Of a stretch of 9,179 nt of DNA, positions 6,240 through 9,179 are shown in pieces. The notes beneath the pieces are model-generated. The model was not told the origin of the DNA, ran no database searches, and saw nothing but the letters and a program-made list of their open reading frames with translations. Position numbers and translations under genes: made by a program. Origin of the DNA: Pullibacteroides sp964436335 (GTDB lineage: Bacteria; Bacteroidota; Bacteroidia; Bacteroidales; P3); contig CAYTCD010000071.1 in assembly GCA_964436335.1 (NCBI GenBank), forward strand, positions 1 through 9,179, given 5' to 3'. Position 1 is the first letter of the stretch, and each line of letters starts with the position of its first letter.

Positions 6240-7850
6240 ATGAAAAAAGCGGGCAAATTATTGCTATGTGCGCTAAGCATCCTGTTCGGGTATTCGTGCA
6301 TGGACCCCGATGATTTTAACAAAGATCGCTTTGCGGACAGCAGTATGAGTTATGATATTGCCATGCCCTTGGCTTATACCCGGCTTACGATAGACAACCT
6401 GATTGACCTCAAAGGAGGTCTGTTTATACCCGATGACACGGGCTTGGTGCATATCTTCTATTCTATGGAGCCCATAAAGACCCGTCTGATTGGTGATGTC
6501 AGGATTGCCAGCACCGATCCTTTCCGCATAAACATTCCGCAAACCCCTTATTATTGCATAGACACTGTCTATACCGTTCCATTTATCGACACGCTCCAGT
6601 TGTCGTTAGACGGCGTACCCGCCGAAGATATAAAAACGGCCTATCTATCTTCCGTCCGGATCTCACTCGCCTCATCCAACACTTTCGTCTTTCCGGCCGA
6701 TATCCGTCTCAACACAGACAATATGACGGATACCTACGGTAATCTCTGTTCCATCAACTCGGCTGTATCATCGTCTCACGATACGAGTGTGGTGTTTGAG
6801 AATGTGAAGGTGGAAATGCAGGAAGGTCGAAAGCCCTACATTGCACTTTCTGGTTCGGCCACGATAAAGACCAAACTTATTCCGGGTGATACTTTACTGC
6901 GTTATGGCATGTTCAATATGAATTTCCAGATATCCGACATGCGTTTCCAGCGAATTGACGGACACCTTAACACCATTCCCTTTTCTATTGCCGGAGAACT
7001 TCCCATTGCCGGTTTCGGTCTGGAACGTATGACCAACCTCAATTTTGAAAGGGTCCATATATTGGCCGATCTGCGGCTGAAAGGCATCAGCGCTCCCTTG
7101 CGTCTTGAAGAAACTTCCTTTCTGTTGCACAACCAGCACCAACAAACCGCACTCGCTTTGTTTCCGGATAATTTCGATGTTCCCTATCCCGCCATCGACA
7201 GCGATTCCCTTGTAATGGAAAGTCAGGAATCGACCGATGTAAGCAATTTTCTGATAGACCGTCCCACGGCTGTAAGTTACCGTGTGAACGGAAAAGTGAA
7301 TCCTGAGTTGGACCGTTCTTCCTTGCAGGCTATCGAAAAAGATGGCAATATTTCCATGAAACTCACCTGCGATGTTCCGCTCCATTTTTCGGCAGACCGC
7401 TACGCGCTGATCGACACGATAAATTTCGCGGTGGACGATCTGGATGAATCCACCCGCTTTACTTTTTTTGAACTCAAAACCATCATCAATAATGCCTTTC
7501 CGATGGAAATTCTGGTAGGCTTGCATTTTCTCGATGCCCATTACAACGAATTGTTCACACTCTTCGACAGCACTTTTGTAAGAGGCGGTCGGGTAGGGCC
7601 CGCCCCCGGCTATCATGTGGAGGAACCTACCGTTTCCACTTTCGATGATATGCTGAACGCATCGCAACTGGAATTGGCGAAGGACTTACGGTATATTGTT
7701 GTGAATGCTGTCTTAAGTACTACCGATAGCCAGAAGGTAAACATCTATACGTATAATGAAAACGAAAGTTATCTCGATGTCAAGGTAGGCACACGCATCA
7801 AGATAATCCGCAAAGGGTTGTTGGAAGGAGGCTTGAAAGATGAAGAATAA
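6240..7850 (+). CDS. Probable surface-type lipoprotein of unknown function
   Basis: The 536-residue protein begins with a basic n-region (MKKAGK), a hydrophobic stretch and GYSC, giving a signal peptidase II site with Cys20 as the lipidated residue. The lipobox is not canonical at -3. The mature protein starts CMDPDDF; acidic residues right after the cysteine resemble the export signal that sends Bacteroidota lipoproteins to the cell surface. The mature N-terminus (AMPLAYTRLTIDNLIDL, then DDTGLVHIFY) resembles a family of large Bacteroidota lipoproteins of unknown role. The rest is rich in short beta-strand-like segments without catalytic motifs or helical coils. It overlaps the next gene by 11 nt, so the two are very likely translated together and may form an outer-membrane complex. 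I do not recognise a specific function. Confidence 0.85.
   Translation: MKKAGKLLLCALSILFGYSCMDPDDFNKDRFADSSMSYDIAMPLAYTRLTIDNLIDLKGGLFIPDDTGLVHIFYSMEPIKTRLIGDVRIASTDPFRINIPQTPYYCIDTVYTVPFIDTLQLSLDGVPAEDIKTAYLSSVRISLASSNTFVFPADIRLNTDNMTDTYGNLCSINSAVSSSHDTSVVFENVKVEMQEGRKPYIALSGSATIKTKLIPGDTLLRYGMFNMNFQISDMRFQRIDGHLNTIPFSIAGELPIAGFGLERMTNLNFERVHILADLRLKGISAPLRLEETSFLLHNQHQQTALALFPDNFDVPYPAIDSDSLVMESQESTDVSNFLIDRPTAVSYRVNGKVNPELDRSSLQAIEKDGNISMKLTCDVPLHFSADRYALIDTINFAVDDLDESTRFTFFELKTIINNAFPMEILVGLHFLDAHYNELFTLFDSTFVRGGRVGPAPGYHVEEPTVSTFDDMLNASQLELAKDLRYIVVNAVLSTTDSQKVNIYTYNENESYLDVKVGTRIKIIRKGLLEGGLKDEE
7825..7831 (+). promoter_or_regulatory. Strong Shine-Dalgarno inside the lipoprotein gene
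   Basis: AAGGAGG lies 8 nt before the ATG at 7840 and is close to a perfect anti-16S match. It stands out because the other starts in this window have weak or no Shine-Dalgarno. It supports the overlapping downstream start and coupled translation. Confidence 0.65.
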
Positions 7851-9179
7851 AACGCTTCTTATCCTGCTGGCCATATTGATGCTGTTTCTCTCTGCCGGTC
7901 TTCGCGCACAAAACGGCGTGGGGATGTATTTTACCGATATCCTGCCGCAACGCAATCTTGCCAATCCTTCTTTTTCCGAACCCTATAGCCTTTCGGTGGG
8001 ATTTCCCGGTCTGTCGGGGCTTCATGTTTCGGTTGACAACAACTTTTTTTCCTGGAACGCACTGGTAAGACGGGGGGGAGATGACAGTCTGCGCCTGGAC
8101 CTGACGCATCTGTTGGGCAAAGCGGGCAACCTTTCCCGTATCAAGGCCAACATAGATGAAGAAATATTCCATATTGGCTGGCGGAAAAAACAGAACAATT
8201 TTCAAATCGGTTTGTCTTTGCATGCCGACATGCAGCTTGTCTTAAGTAAGGAAACCCTCTCTTTTCTTCTGCAGGGTCCCGGTTCGCATGTAGGAGAGAA
8301 CACGTTGGCCAAAAACAGGCTCGACCTGAACAGTTATGCCTATCTTTATTTCGGATATTCCCGAACCCTCAACAAACATCTTTCCGTGGGGGGGCGTCTT
8401 AAGCTGATTCACGGGATTGTGAATTTCCACACCCAAAAACTCAACGTTAAGTTCGATATACAAAACAGCGATATGAGTAACCCGGAGCTGGTTCCATATC
8501 AATATCGTCTGCAAGTGGATGGAGTTTTTCAAACCAATCTGCCGATTACCGACGACTTTAAACTCGGTGATTTCGATTTCTCGCCTTTCCGCAACCTGGG
8601 TGCGGCCCTGGATGTGGGTATGAACTATAATTTCGGAAAAAACTGGAACGTATCAGTTTCTGTATCGGACCTTGGTTTTATCGTATGGGGTGATCAGAAC
8701 GCCACTCGGATAGAAAGTCGGAAAGATGTGGAAAATTTCACTTACAGGGGGGTGGATATCCAGAAATTACAAGATAATTCGGCCGGTGAAATTTTCAAAG
8801 ACTTGGTTCAGTCCGTCAAAGATACCTTGGGCTTTGCAAAATCCGACGATACAAAGGGTTACGTCCGGGCATTACCTGCCACCATCAATGTGGGGCTTTC
8901 CTACACACTTTTTGAGATGCATCGCTTCGGCCTTCTGTTTAAGGGGCAGTTCTATAACAAATATTTTGCGCCCGAAATCGGTGTCTCCTACACGCTTATG
9001 CCTTGCAGGTGGTTTGCCCTGAACGTGGGAAACACCTTTTGTAGCGGCAATATACTGAATCTTGGCCTTTCCTTCGTACTGAACCTCGGTCCGCTTCAAC
9101 TCTATGCCGGTGTGGATAGAATCAATGCGTTCAATGTAGCCAAGATGCGTACGGCAAGCGCCGTTTTCGGCATCAATTT
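7840..9179 (+). CDS. DUF5723-like outer-membrane protein, partial (runs off the right edge)
   Basis: An uninterrupted frame of 446 codons starts at ATG7840 and stays open to the end of the window. Residues 1-23 (MKNKTLLILLAILM, ending GLRA) form a signal peptide, probably cut before Gln24 by signal peptidase I. The mature part begins with MYFTDILPQRNLANPSFSE and contains alternating, aromatic strand-like segments such as YLYFGYSRTLNKHLSVGGR and NLGAALDVGMNYNFG. This pattern fits a beta-barrel of the Bacteroidota DUF5723 family, whose function is unknown. No plug, TonB box or enzyme motif is seen. It overlaps the lipoprotein gene by 11 nt and has a strong AAGGAGG site, so the two products are probably made together. 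Two G7 tracts (8072-8078 and 8388-8394) lie in the frame. The C-terminal strands are missing because of the window edge. Confidence 0.8.
   Translation, partial: MKNKTLLILLAILMLFLSAGLRAQNGVGMYFTDILPQRNLANPSFSEPYSLSVGFPGLSGLHVSVDNNFFSWNALVRRGGDDSLRLDLTHLLGKAGNLSRIKANIDEEIFHIGWRKKQNNFQIGLSLHADMQLVLSKETLSFLLQGPGSHVGENTLAKNRLDLNSYAYLYFGYSRTLNKHLSVGGRLKLIHGIVNFHTQKLNVKFDIQNSDMSNPELVPYQYRLQVDGVFQTNLPITDDFKLGDFDFSPFRNLGAALDVGMNYNFGKNWNVSVSVSDLGFIVWGDQNATRIESRKDVENFTYRGVDIQKLQDNSAGEIFKDLVQSVKDTLGFAKSDDTKGYVRALPATINVGLSYTLFEMHRFGLLFKGQFYNKYFAPEIGVSYTLMPCRWFALNVGNTFCSGNILNLGLSFVLNLGPLQLYAGVDRINAFNVAKMRTASAVFGIN

Overview
The window looks like chromosomal DNA of a Bacteroidota (probably Bacteroidales) bacterium. 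The evidence is several TAnnTTTG-type -7 promoter elements, A-rich leaders with almost no Shine-Dalgarno sequences, a class II aldolase, a carboxyspermidine-type (alternative) spermidine pathway enzyme, and a surface-type lipoprotein paired with a DUF5723-like outer-membrane protein. The genus cannot be fixed from the sequence alone.

Layout. Positions 1-55 hold the first 18 codons of dnaK on the minus strand. A 269-bp divergent intergenic region follows, with a dnaK promoter candidate, a 10-A tract, an inverted repeat and what looks like a decayed copy of an interspersed repeat. Next on the plus strand are cyuA (UPF0597, L-cysteine desulfidase family) and a class II fructose-bisphosphate aldolase 20 bp downstream, probably one operon, closed by a strong hairpin terminator. 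A second, symmetrical hairpin serves the convergent minus-strand gene, a carboxy(nor)spermidine dehydrogenase (saccharopine-dehydrogenase fold) of spermidine synthesis. Divergent from it is a Fic-family AMP-transferase with an N-terminal DNA-binding domain, preceded by a perfect 38-bp palindrome lying over its promoter. Then come surE (5'/3'-nucleotidase), a modular palindromic repeat array, and a two-gene unit: a 536-residue lipoprotein of unknown function overlapping the start of a DUF5723-like outer-membrane protein that runs off the right edge.

How things fit together. Most genes are housekeeping metabolism (cysteine breakdown, glycolysis, polyamines, nucleotide turnover) and do not form one pathway. 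The most system-like locus is Fic plus its palindrome: one protein carries a DNA-binding domain, an autoinhibitory motif and an intact catalytic motif, and its promoter is buried in a perfect palindrome with a third half-site next to the start codon. This suggests an autoregulated, self-inhibited AMPylator. The second notable element is the repeat array between surE and the lipoprotein gene, built from two alternating palindromes joined by two GC-rich linkers; its first copy contains the surE stop codon and its last copy ends against the next promoter. No RNA genes, CRISPR arrays, insertion sequences or origins were recognised. No gene-free stretch exceeds 300 bases.
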